NCBI GenBank assembly: GCA_043101835.1
Contig: JBICHM010000238.1
Location: forward strand, 1 to 5,832
Length of the DNA: 5,832 nt
DNA from: JBICHM01 sp043101835
GTDB taxonomy: Bacteria > Planctomycetota > Phycisphaerae > Phycisphaerales > UBA1924
Reading direction: 5' to 3'
The notes below the pieces were generated by a model. The model saw only the letters and a program-made list of their open reading frames with translations, did not search any database and had not been told where the DNA came from. A program made the position numbers and the translations under genes. This document shows positions 1-5,832 of the stretch, one piece after another. Positions within the stretch are counted from its first letter, which is position 1. Every line of letters starts with the position of its first letter.

Positions 1-1011
<1,011 letters not shown>

Positions 1012-1207
1012 CGCGCCGTTTCCTCCAGCGTGGTGTTCACGTGCTGGGCCGCCTGGGAACGGGGCCCGAAAGACTGGCTCTATACGCGCCGCTCCGGCGA
1101 CCTCCGCCGGCGCGGTCCTGCAACTTCAACTGGCCGCGACGCTCCCACACGCCGCGTCCCACCGACGCGCCCCCCCGCACCCGCTCGGGCCGGAAAAGGG
1201 CGCCAAG
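1012..1207 (-). other. tRNA-Thr to tuf spacer / tuf leader
   Basis: These 196 nt separate the 3' end of tRNA-Thr from the tuf start codon. I see no intrinsic terminator on the minus strand: a short GGCGCC palindrome followed by CTTTT just after the tRNA has no loop and is not convincing. Readthrough from the tRNA promoter into tuf is therefore plausible. A -10-like TATAGA (plus-strand 1079-1084) could be an internal tuf promoter, but no convincing -35 box lies 16-18 nt upstream. The leader ends in the GGAGGA ribosome site at 1021-1026. No small gene is supported here. Confidence 0.4.
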
Positions 1208-1279
1208 AGCCGCCGATGGGACTTGAACCCATGACCTCACCCTTACCAAGGGTGTGCTCTACCACTGAGCTACGGCGGC
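1208..1279 (-). tRNA. tRNA-Thr, anticodon GGT
   Basis: The minus strand folds into a complete cloverleaf. The acceptor stem is 7 perfect pairs (GCCGCCG with CGGCGGC), the D arm is GCTC-AGTGGTA-GAGC, the anticodon arm is CACCC-TTGGTAA-GGGTG, the variable loop is AGGTC, and the T arm is ATGGG-TTCAAGT-CCCAT. The seven-base anticodon loop places GGT at 34-36, which reads the threonine codons ACC and ACT. G1-C72 and C2-G71 agree with known bacterial tRNA-Thr identity pairs. The discriminator base is U (position 1208), where E. coli tRNA-Thr has A. No CCA is encoded: the sequence after the discriminator is CTT, so the end must be added by CCA nucleotidyltransferase. The gene sits upstream of tuf on the same strand. 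Confidence 0.97.
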
Positions 1280-1313
1280 AGCGCCCGGACGCCCTGCGCC
1301 GAGCGAGCCGCAC

Positions 1314-1342
1314 ACTCTACAGGCCGGGGCGCGCACCTACAA
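1314..1342 (-). promoter_or_regulatory. Candidate sigma-70-type promoter for tRNA-Thr/tuf
   Basis: On the minus strand TTGTAG (1337-1342) and TAGAGT (1314-1319) are separated by exactly 17 nt. The first matches the TTG of the -35 consensus and the second matches four of six -10 bases. The predicted transcription start would be near 1307, giving a leader of about 27 nt before the tRNA 5' end. The spacing and position suit a stable-RNA promoter, but the boxes are only partial matches and planctomycete promoter consensus is not well enough known to me to be firm. Confidence 0.4.
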
Positions 1343-1440
1343 GTCGGCAGCGCCCCTCCCGCAGGAGGTTTCGTCACGCGGCAGGGCCTCGACAATAGGC
1401 CATCTTCGCCCCGCCCGTCCAGCCCGGGTCGCCCTGCCGG

Positions 1441-1446
1441 TATGCT
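1441..1446 (+). promoter_or_regulatory. Candidate -10 box for the small plus-strand gene
   Basis: TATGCT lies 26 nt before the start codon of the 101-residue gene and would give a leader of roughly 20 nt that contains the ribosome site. It matches four of six -10 bases. The -35 region 17 nt upstream is GC-rich and not recognisable, so this is a weak call based mostly on placement in an otherwise GC-rich divergent spacer (1280-1472). Confidence 0.25.
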
Positions 1447-1472
1447 GCCTCGCGACTTCCCGAGGAGGCCCC

Positions 1473-1778
1473 ATGGGCGCTGTCGTCACCCTCAGGGCCC
1501 ACCAGGGCCGCCCGCTCGATGACCCGCGCGTGCGCGACACCGTCCGCGCCGCCGCCGAGGCCATCGCCGAGCGGACCGGCGTCGAACTGATCGCCCTCGA
1601 GACCGCCCCCGACAGCATCACGATCGAGATCCGGGGCTCGCGCCTCGAGGCCATCGGCCTCGCCGCGGAACTGCGACGCGTCACCAACGCCTGGCGTCAC
1701 GGGCGCGGCCACAGCGAGCCCCTCTGGGGCGAGGCCCCGGCCGGCGACGACGATCTCGACTTTGACAACAGCCCCTGA
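1473..1778 (+). CDS. Small conserved-looking protein of unknown function
   Basis: This gene encodes 101 residues that I do not recognise. It starts with ATG after an AGGAGG ribosome site (1463-1468) with a short 4-nt spacer. Third codon positions are almost all G or C, which supports real coding. The predicted layout is compact: a helix around residues 17-36 (DPRVRDTVRAAAEAIAERTG), two strands around 37-54 (VELIALETAP, then SITIEI), a helix around 56-75 and an acidic tail ending DDDLDFDNSP. There is no signal peptide, membrane segment, cysteine cluster or catalytic motif, so it is probably a soluble cytoplasmic protein. It is the only plus-strand gene here, divergent from tRNA-Thr/tuf and convergent with the HD-GYP gene, so it is likely a single-gene transcript. 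No function can be assigned from sequence alone. Confidence 0.8.
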   Translation: MGAVVTLRAHQGRPLDDPRVRDTVRAAAEAIAERTGVELIALETAPDSITIEIRGSRLEAIGLAAELRRVTNAWRHGRGHSEPLWGEAPAGDDDLDFDNSP

Positions 1779-1790
1779 GGGCCCTTCAGG
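1774..1790. repeat. Inverted repeat spanning two convergent stop codons
   Basis: CCTGA (1774-1778) and TCAGG (1786-1790) form a 5-bp stem around the 7-nt loop GGGCCCT. The arms contain the TGA stops of the plus-strand small gene and of the minus-strand HD-GYP gene. This could act as a weak two-way transcription end, but there is no T-tract on either side and the stem is short, so it may be chance. Confidence 0.25.
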
Positions 1791-3300
1791 CCGCGGCGGC
1801 GTCGCCCTCGCCAGCGTCGTAGCGATCCACATCGCCCTCGCTGTCCAGCGACCGCACGAACTCCAGCCCGGCGCTCCACGCGCCGTCGGTCCGCTCACGC
1901 ACGCGCACGACGCGCGCGTGACGCACGATCTGCCGGCCCTCGGCCCCCGGGATCGTCAGCAGCAGCACATCGCCCTTGCTGAACGCCCAGGGCGTCAGCA
2001 CCTGCGCTCCGCCGGAGCTCAGGTCGATCGTCACCATGTCGAACTCTTCGCCGTCCGGCAGGCCGGAGGCCTTGCCCTGCCGAATGATGCGCGCCGTCAC
2101 ACGGAGCTTCACCGGGGTTCGCGGCTGCGAGCGACGCTCCGACTTCCAGTACTCGTTCACGGTGACGCCTCCGGCGGGGATGTAGGGCGGCATGCCCTCA
2201 GGCGGGGACTGCAGGATCTTCTCGATCGCCAGGCCGAGCGCGTCCGGCCCGTCGTGGCGCGGCGCGACGATGCGCTCCGCTTCGAACTCGACACCCTCGC
2301 GCACGATCTCTTCCCAGGCAAAGAACGCCTCGACGTCGAAGTGCGCCGCGACGCCGTCGCGCATCAGGTCGATCGCGTCCAGCGGGTGAATCGGCTTGCG
2401 GTAGGGGCGCGACGCGGTCACGGCGTCGAAGACGTCCACGATCGCGCAGATGCGCGCGGCCAGGCCGATCATCGGCGCCTCGAGCCCCTGCGGGTAGCCG
2501 CGCCCGTCGAGACGCTCGTGGTGGTCGCGCACGACCTCCAGCGCGCCGGGGCGCACGCCCGCACAGCCCTCGAGGCGGCGCGCGCCGTCTTCGGGGTGGC
2601 GCTTGATGATCCGCCATTCGTCGGGCGCGAGCGGGCCCTGCTTGTTGAGGATGCGCTCGTCGACGCCGCGCTTGCCGAGGTCGTGCAGCAGCCCGCCCTG
2701 CACCGCGTCGAGCAGGAGCTTCTCATCGCCCGGGCGCAGCCGGAGCGCCAGAGCGCCGGCGCCGACGCCGACGTGAAGCATGTGCGTCGCGGTGCGGTAG
2801 TCGTGGCCGGCGAGGTCAAGCAGCTGCAGCGAGGTGGCCGGGTCGTCGGCGAGCCACGCGGCCAGCGCTTCGGAGAGGTCCACCACGCTCTGCACGCTCT
2901 CGGGCGATTCGGAGCGGAGCGACTCGGCGAGGATCATCAGGCAGGAACGCCGGACGGCCGGCGTCTCGATGCGCCCGGACGCGCGATCTTCCCGCAGCCC
3001 CGCAAGCAGCGCGGATGCGAATCGGTGGTGCTGGTCGAGCGGCGCATAGAGGTGGCTGACGCCCTGGCGGAGCAGGCGCGCGCGATCGGCGCCGGAGAGC
3101 GTCGCGCCCGCGGCGCAGTACAGCGTCGGCTGGTCGCTCGAGTGGTGCTTGAGGTAGAGGTCCAGCCCGCGCGTGGTCTCCGCCGAGGCGGCCAGATCGA
3201 TCGGGAAGTACCCGTCGAGGTCCATCGGCGGTGGTGGCGTCGTGGTGGGCATGGTCCGGGGGCGCTGGCTCTGTGTCGGGCGGGCGTCTCCCTTCAACAT
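1786..3300 (-). CDS. HD-GYP cyclic-di-GMP phosphodiesterase with C-terminal PilZ domain
   Basis: This 504-residue protein is predicted to degrade cyclic-di-GMP and to sense it. Residues 31-110 resemble the small domain often found before HD-GYP (YFPIDL..., LDLYLK, then SHLYAPLDQ). The HD-GYP domain spans about 165-345. It has His176, the HD pair His206-Asp207 in LLHDLGK, His235 in KRHPE, HHERLDGRGYP at 260-270, and Asp289 in VDVFDA followed by RPYR, so the metal ligands and the GYP signature look intact. A PilZ domain follows at about 388-485 with both cyclic-di-GMP-binding motifs: RRSQPR (389-394, RxxxR) and DLSSGG (426-431, DxSxxG). No signal peptide or membrane segment is seen, so it is cytoplasmic. 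The start is uncertain: the ATG at 3300 has no well-placed ribosome site, and Met17 (3252) or Met26 (3225, just before the first domain) are possible. It follows a strong terminator, so it probably has its own promoter, which I could not identify. Confidence 0.95.
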   Translation of the reverse strand: MLKGDARPTQSQRPRTMPTTTPPPPMDLDGYFPIDLAASAETTRGLDLYLKHHSSDQPTLYCAAGATLSGADRARLLRQGVSHLYAPLDQHHRFASALLAGLREDRASGRIETPAVRRSCLMILAESLRSESPESVQSVVDLSEALAAWLADDPATSLQLLDLAGHDYRTATHMLHVGVGAGALALRLRPGDEKLLLDAVQGGLLHDLGKRGVDERILNKQGPLAPDEWRIIKRHPEDGARRLEGCAGVRPGALEVVRDHHERLDGRGYPQGLEAPMIGLAARICAIVDVFDAVTASRPYRKPIHPLDAIDLMRDGVAAHFDVEAFFAWEEIVREGVEFEAERIVAPRHDGPDALGLAIEKILQSPPEGMPPYIPAGGVTVNEYWKSERRSQPRTPVKLRVTARIIRQGKASGLPDGEEFDMVTIDLSSGGAQVLTPWAFSKGDVLLLTIPGAEGRQIVRHARVVRVRERTDGAWSAGLEFVRSLDSEGDVDRYDAGEGDAAAA

Positions 3301-3348
3301 CGAGCGAGCGGGGGTCCTGCTGAAGACCGGTAGCCGGGTCGGCGCACC

Positions 3349-3376
3349 AAAAAACCCGGGCCGCGCGGCCCGGGTT
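3349..3376 (-). terminator. Rho-independent terminator after the phosphoesterase-like gene
   Basis: Positions 3353-3376 are a perfect 24-nt palindrome (AACCCGGGCCGC and its complement). As RNA this gives a 10-bp GC-rich stem with a GCGC loop. On the minus strand it runs directly into a T-tract (complement of the A run at 3349-3354). It starts 28 nt past the stop codon at 3405 and lies about 50 nt before the HD-GYP start. It therefore ends the upstream unit and separates it from the HD-GYP gene. On the plus strand there is no T-tract. Confidence 0.9.
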
Positions 3377-3404
3377 CGTGGACGTTCTCGGACTCGGGCG
3401 GACC

Positions 3405-4499
3405 TCAGCCCTCGTCGTCGGGCGCCTGGGGCGGCGCGGGCGTCGTCGGCCTGGGCGCCTGCGTCTCGAACTTCCGGGCGCCGACCGTGAAGAGCCAGCG
3501 CTGCGGAGTCACCTCGAGCGTCGCGATCAGGGCCTCCTGGTCGGCGTCGGCGCTCAGGCCGCTCTGCAGGTGGTAGACGCGGTTGTCGACGCGGAGCATC
3601 GATTCGCCGAGGCGCGGCGAGTGGGCCACGACCATCGCGTCCGCGCCGAGTTCCTCGAGGATCCGGCGCACGGACGGGATCATGTTGCCCTCGGACTCAG
3701 AGGAGAGCTCCTTCCACCAGAGCGGGGCCTCGAGGTCGGCCATCTTGGGCACCCACACGGTGTCGCTTGTGGCGTCCTCGAGCATGAGCCGATTGATCTC
3801 GTCGATCGACATCGAGCTGTACTTCTCGCTGACGCCGCCGTTGGCGAGCACGAGGTCGCCGATCCGCAGGACGGCGGGCGACTGGCGCAGCCACTGACCG
3901 AGTTCGGTGTCGGGGCCCATGGCGTCCATGAACTCCACCGCGCCCGGGAAGTGCGTGCGCCGGTAGTAGTCGGCGTAGTTCTGACGGAGGCGCTTGCGGA
4001 CCGACTCTTCCTGATCCGCGTTGTACTCCCAGAGCTGTTCGAGCAGCGTGTCCAGCACGGCCTCGAGGCGCGCGTCGCTGCCCTCGGTCGCCATGGGGTC
4101 GTAGTTCTCACGCGGGATGTTCGAGATGTCGCGCCGCAGCGCCATGTACAGCGACGGGCCGAGGACGAAGGTCACCCGACCGCCCGCCTCCGAAGCCTCC
4201 TGGCTCAGGCGGTGGATCATCTCGAGGCTCGGCAACACTTCGTCGCCGAAGAGCATCACATCGCCAAGCTGCACGTAGTGCGCGCTCCCGCCGATCCAGT
4301 GGCCCTCTTCGTCGATGAGGTTCTTCTCGATCAACGTGGCGCGCAGCGGGTCGAGCTGTCCGGCCGTGAAGCCGAGGACCACGAGGCGCTCGGGCATCGC
4401 AAAGGTCGCGTCGGTCGCAGCCGTCGCCGGCGCAGGCCCGGCGAGCGCGGCCGCGGCGCACGCGACCAGCGTCGTCAGAAGCGTGGTGATTCGGTGCAT
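3405..4499 (-). CDS. Exported metallophosphoesterase-like protein, probably inactive
   Basis: The 364-residue product follows the plan of calcineurin-like phosphoesterases of the Shewanella-like phosphatase type, but its motifs are degraded. Motif 1 GDxHG reads GFTAG (43-47). Motif 2 GDxxDRG reads GDVMLFG (79-85), keeping only Asp80. Motif 3 GNHE reads GPSL (114-117). The HGG motif reads NGG (Asn220). The final GH motif reads AH (His293). Non-catalytic landmarks survive: DEEGHWIGG, AHYVQLGD, GQWLRQSPAVLRIGD, SSMSIDEINRLM and PLWWK. It is probably a folded protein without normal two-metal catalysis, acting as a binding or regulatory protein. The N-terminus (MHRITTLLTTLVAC..., then ALA and ATA sites) is an export signal. 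LVAC at 11-14 also fits a lipobox, so secretion or lipidation are both possible. The tail is rich in Pro and Ala. I chose the ATG at 4499 because GAGGAG sits 8 nt upstream; the in-frame GTG at 4508 overlaps that site. Confidence 0.88.
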   Translation of the reverse strand: MHRITTLLTTLVACAAAALAGPAPATAATDATFAMPERLVVLGFTAGQLDPLRATLIEKNLIDEEGHWIGGSAHYVQLGDVMLFGDEVLPSLEMIHRLSQEASEAGGRVTFVLGPSLYMALRRDISNIPRENYDPMATEGSDARLEAVLDTLLEQLWEYNADQEESVRKRLRQNYADYYRRTHFPGAVEFMDAMGPDTELGQWLRQSPAVLRIGDLVLANGGVSEKYSSMSIDEINRLMLEDATSDTVWVPKMADLEAPLWWKELSSESEGNMIPSVRRILEELGADAMVVAHSPRLGESMLRVDNRVYHLQSGLSADADQEALIATLEVTPQRWLFTVGARKFETQAPRPTTPAPPQAPDDEG

Positions 4500-4507
4500 G
4501 CGTGTCA

Positions 4508-4513
4508 CTCCTC
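4508..4513 (-). promoter_or_regulatory. Ribosome binding site that fixes the start at 4499
   Basis: GAGGAG on the minus strand lies 8 nt before the ATG at 4499. The longer in-frame reading from GTG at 4506-4508 would begin on the last base of this site and leave no spacer, so the ATG is the likely start and the product is 364 rather than 367 residues. Confidence 0.75.
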
Positions 4514-4581
4514 TTGCAATCCGCGTGGAACGCCGAATCCCCTCATTTGGGGCATGTGAGTCTGGCGTGGGCGTCAGGGTT

Positions 4582-4587
4582 CTTATA
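4582..4587 (-). promoter_or_regulatory. Candidate -10 box for the phosphoesterase-like gene
   Basis: TATAAG on the minus strand matches five of six -10 bases and stands out in a GC-rich spacer (4500-4653) between two genes on the same strand. It would give a leader of about 75 nt, which contains a weak CCCC/GGGG hairpin (4539-4552). The -35 position is poor. No terminator for the upstream lipoprotein gene is visible in this spacer, so the gene may also be reached by readthrough. Confidence 0.35.
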
Positions 4588-4653
4588 CCGACGCGCCGGG
4601 CGGGCGTTCGGTTCGGGAATCGGCCGTCCGCACGCCCGACTCCAGCGCCGGGG

Positions 4654-5580
4654 TCACTCGACCCGGCGCAGGCTGCTCGTCAGCGTGCGCGTGACGCGCT
4701 GGTCGAGGGCGCCGCCGTAGTTGACGAAGTACTGGATCATGGAATCCACCACCATCGACTCGAGATTTCCGCGGTCGAGGCTCCAGTCGATGGAAAAATC
4801 GAAAGCCTGCTCCTCGATGCGCGACGCGGTGCCGCGCGTCTGGGCGTCGAGGCCCCATTCGATGACCATGTCCCCCGTGCCCGTGATCGAGGCGACGCCG
4901 TCGGCGGCTTCGGTCAGCGTGTGCGTGAAGGTGGTGACGGCCGGGGCGTCGCCACCGGGCAGCGTCGACTCGTCGGTCGTCGTCCACGACTCGCCGATCG
5001 TGCGTTGCGGGGCGCCTTCGGACACCTGCCAGACGCTCTCGAGCGCCGAGATGAACCACGCGTCGTCGAAGAACGAGATCACCTTGTCCGGCGGCCGGCG
5101 CAGCTGGCGCCGGGCCGCGTCGTAGTCCACGAGGCGGATGACCTTGCCATCGGCGCCCATCTCCGCCTGGAAGTCGAGGCTCGCGAGCCCGCGCAGCGCC
5201 TCGGCGATCGGGTCGTCCTCGGCGCCGGGGTTGGACTCGCTGTCGAAGTCGTACGGCTCGGCGTTCGGCGGCTCGATATGGAACCGCACGTGACGCATCG
5301 TGAAGCGCACGATCGCCGCGCCGTCGGGCCGCGCCTCGGCGACGGACACCTCGAACCGCCGGCCGACTTCGGCGCGCGTCTCGGTCGAGCCGGCGAGCTG
5401 CACGACCTGGACGTCGTGCGTCGCCAGCTCGTGCTGGTACACCGTCGGCGTGGCGCGCCGGTAGCCCGGGGCGAGGTCGACGCGCCCATCGGCGGTCACC
5501 GCGCCCGGGCCGTCGCCGTCGGAACAGGCGCCGAGCATCGGCGCGAGCGCGGCGAGGGCGATGACGAGAGCATTGCGCAC
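4654..5580 (-). CDS. Predicted lipoprotein of unknown function
   Basis: The product is 308 residues with a clear lipoprotein signal: a short n-region (MRN), a hydrophobic stretch and the lipobox LGAC at 16-19. Cys19 would be the lipidated residue. Ser follows at +2, which in Gram-negative bacteria is compatible with outer-membrane sorting. The mature part is a single soluble, probably beta-rich region with no catalytic motif I can recognise. The segment DFDSESN...DDPIAEALRGL followed by DFQAEMGADGKVIRLVDYD resembles the general pattern of DUF6263-type planctomycete lipoproteins, but this is from memory and weak. The only cysteine is the lipobox one. The start is GTG at 5578-5580, supported by AGGAGG (5588-5593) 7 nt upstream; the nearby ATG is out of frame. 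It lies 56 nt after queF on the same strand and may be cotranscribed with it. Confidence 0.88.
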   Translation of the reverse strand: MRNALVIALAALAPMLGACSDGDGPGAVTADGRVDLAPGYRRATPTVYQHELATHDVQVVQLAGSTETRAEVGRRFEVSVAEARPDGAAIVRFTMRHVRFHIEPPNAEPYDFDSESNPGAEDDPIAEALRGLASLDFQAEMGADGKVIRLVDYDAARRQLRRPPDKVISFFDDAWFISALESVWQVSEGAPQRTIGESWTTTDESTLPGGDAPAVTTFTHTLTEAADGVASITGTGDMVIEWGLDAQTRGTASRIEEQAFDFSIDWSLDRGNLESMVVDSMIQYFVNYGGALDQRVTRTLTSSLRRVE

Positions 5581-5587
5581 GGTCTGG

Positions 5588-5593
5588 CCTCCT
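5588..5593 (-). promoter_or_regulatory. Ribosome binding site selecting the GTG start at 5580
   Basis: A full AGGAGG on the minus strand is placed 7 nt before GTG at 5578-5580. This decides between that GTG, which opens directly into the lipoprotein signal, and an out-of-frame ATG 7 nt further on. Confidence 0.8.
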
Positions 5594-5597
5594 CGAA

Positions 5598-5612
5598 GCC
5601 GGCGTCGCCGGC
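5598..5612 (-). repeat. Small GC-rich hairpin before the lipoprotein gene
   Basis: GCCGGC-GAC-GCCGGC can form a 6-bp stem with a 3-nt loop between the queF stop and the lipoprotein ribosome site, ending 4 nt before AGGAGG. It has no T-tract, so it is not an intrinsic terminator. It might stabilise a processed transcript or affect ribosome access, or be chance in GC-rich DNA. Confidence 0.3.
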
Positions 5613-5636
5613 CAGGGGGTGGATCGCGAGTCTGGT

Positions 5637-5832
5637 TCAGCGTCCCCGGAACTCCGGGGGCGCCTCTCCGTGGTCCGCACGGATGACCGAACGGATCCCG
5701 CCGCGCCCCCGCCAGTTGGTCACGATCTGCAGCCAGCGGGGCTCCAGCAGGGCGACGAGGTCGTCACGAATGGCGTTCGTGACCGCCTCGTAGAAGATCC
5801 CCTCGTTGCGGAACGACTGGTAGTAGAGCTTG
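5637..5832 (-). CDS. queF: NADPH-dependent preQ0 reductase QueF, C-terminal 64 residues
   Basis: QueF reduces 7-cyano-7-deazaguanine (preQ0) to preQ1 in queuosine biosynthesis, using NADPH, in the cytoplasm. Only the C-terminal 64 residues are here, entering at KLYYQSFRNEGIFYEAVTN, then DDLVALLEPRW, GRGGI and ending EFRGR-stop (TGA at 5637-5639). The block KLY-x-x-SFRN followed by the substrate-binding Glu and then RGGI is characteristic of QueF. In the Bacillus subtilis enzyme the corresponding motif is FHE, with His96 and Glu97 at the active site; here it is FYE, so the Glu is kept and the His is Tyr. The catalytic Cys and Asp lie outside the window and cannot be checked. I compared it with folate-pathway relatives (FolE, same T-fold) but the SFRN block fits QueF better. 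The lipoprotein gene follows after 56 nt on the same strand. Confidence 0.92.
   Translation of the reverse strand, partial: KLYYQSFRNEGIFYEAVTNAIRDDLVALLEPRWLQIVTNWRGRGGIRSVIRADHGEAPPEFRGR

Noticed and set aside
1196..1207. Possible terminator just after tRNA-Thr (GGCGCC then CTTTT)
   Set aside because: The palindrome has no loop and a stem of at most a few pairs, so an intrinsic terminator is not supported.
1762..3333. Long plus-strand open frame of 523 codons opposite the HD-GYP gene
   Set aside because: The minus strand has clear HD-GYP and PilZ motifs. The plus-strand frame has low-complexity Arg/Val/Ala/His composition and no recognisable domain.
4506..4508. GTG as start of the phosphoesterase-like protein
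   Set aside because: The ribosome site GAGGAG overlaps this codon and leaves no spacer; the ATG at 4499 has ideal spacing.
3378..4559. Long plus-strand open frame of 393 codons opposite the phosphoesterase-like gene
   Set aside because: The minus-strand protein has a signal peptide, a ribosome site and family landmarks; the plus-strand frame has only mirror-frame composition.
4583..5680. Minus-strand open frame of 365 codons overlapping the lipoprotein gene
   Set aside because: Its translation is extremely Arg-rich with no signal or domain; the alternative minus-strand frame gives the lipoprotein with lipobox and a strong ribosome site.
4315..5793. Long plus-strand open frame of 492 codons across the lipoprotein gene and queF
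   Set aside because: It is antisense to three supported genes and has no domain or ribosome site of note.

Overview
The window looks like a chromosomal housekeeping segment from a high-GC planctomycete, most likely of the Phycisphaerae type. GC is roughly two thirds by eye, with strong G/C at third codon positions. The main clue is the EF-Tu gene: its switch I region lacks the usual PEE-x-x-RGITI segment and carries a KGGTVRDSSKTVTIA-like stretch instead, which I associate from memory with planctomycete EF-Tu. This placement is an inference from one gene and overall style; no rRNA is present to confirm it.

Almost everything is on the minus strand, so it reads right to left. At the right edge is the C-terminal end of queF (queuosine pathway, preQ0 reductase). 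After a 56-nt gap comes a predicted lipoprotein of unknown function (4654-5580). Next is an exported protein with the fold and landmarks of a calcineurin-like metallophosphoesterase in which most metal and catalytic motifs have been replaced (3405-4499). It ends just before a strong intrinsic terminator (3349-3376). Then comes a cyclic-di-GMP protein with an N-terminal helper domain, an intact HD-GYP phosphodiesterase and a C-terminal PilZ domain (1786-3300). One small plus-strand gene for a 101-residue unknown protein (1473-1778) meets it tail to tail with 7 nt between stop codons. Further left, a tRNA-Thr(GGT) gene (1208-1279) with a plausible promoter lies 196 nt upstream of tuf (EF-Tu), whose last ~60 codons fall outside the window.

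The tRNA-Thr and tuf form a translation unit resembling the thrT-tufB arrangement of Escherichia coli. The other genes do not make an obvious pathway: queF is tRNA modification, the HD-GYP/PilZ protein is second-messenger signalling, and the lipoprotein and degenerate phosphoesterase are envelope proteins of unknown role. I see no CRISPR array, insertion sequence, prophage gene or defence system. The item most worth following up is the apparent pseudo-phosphatase.
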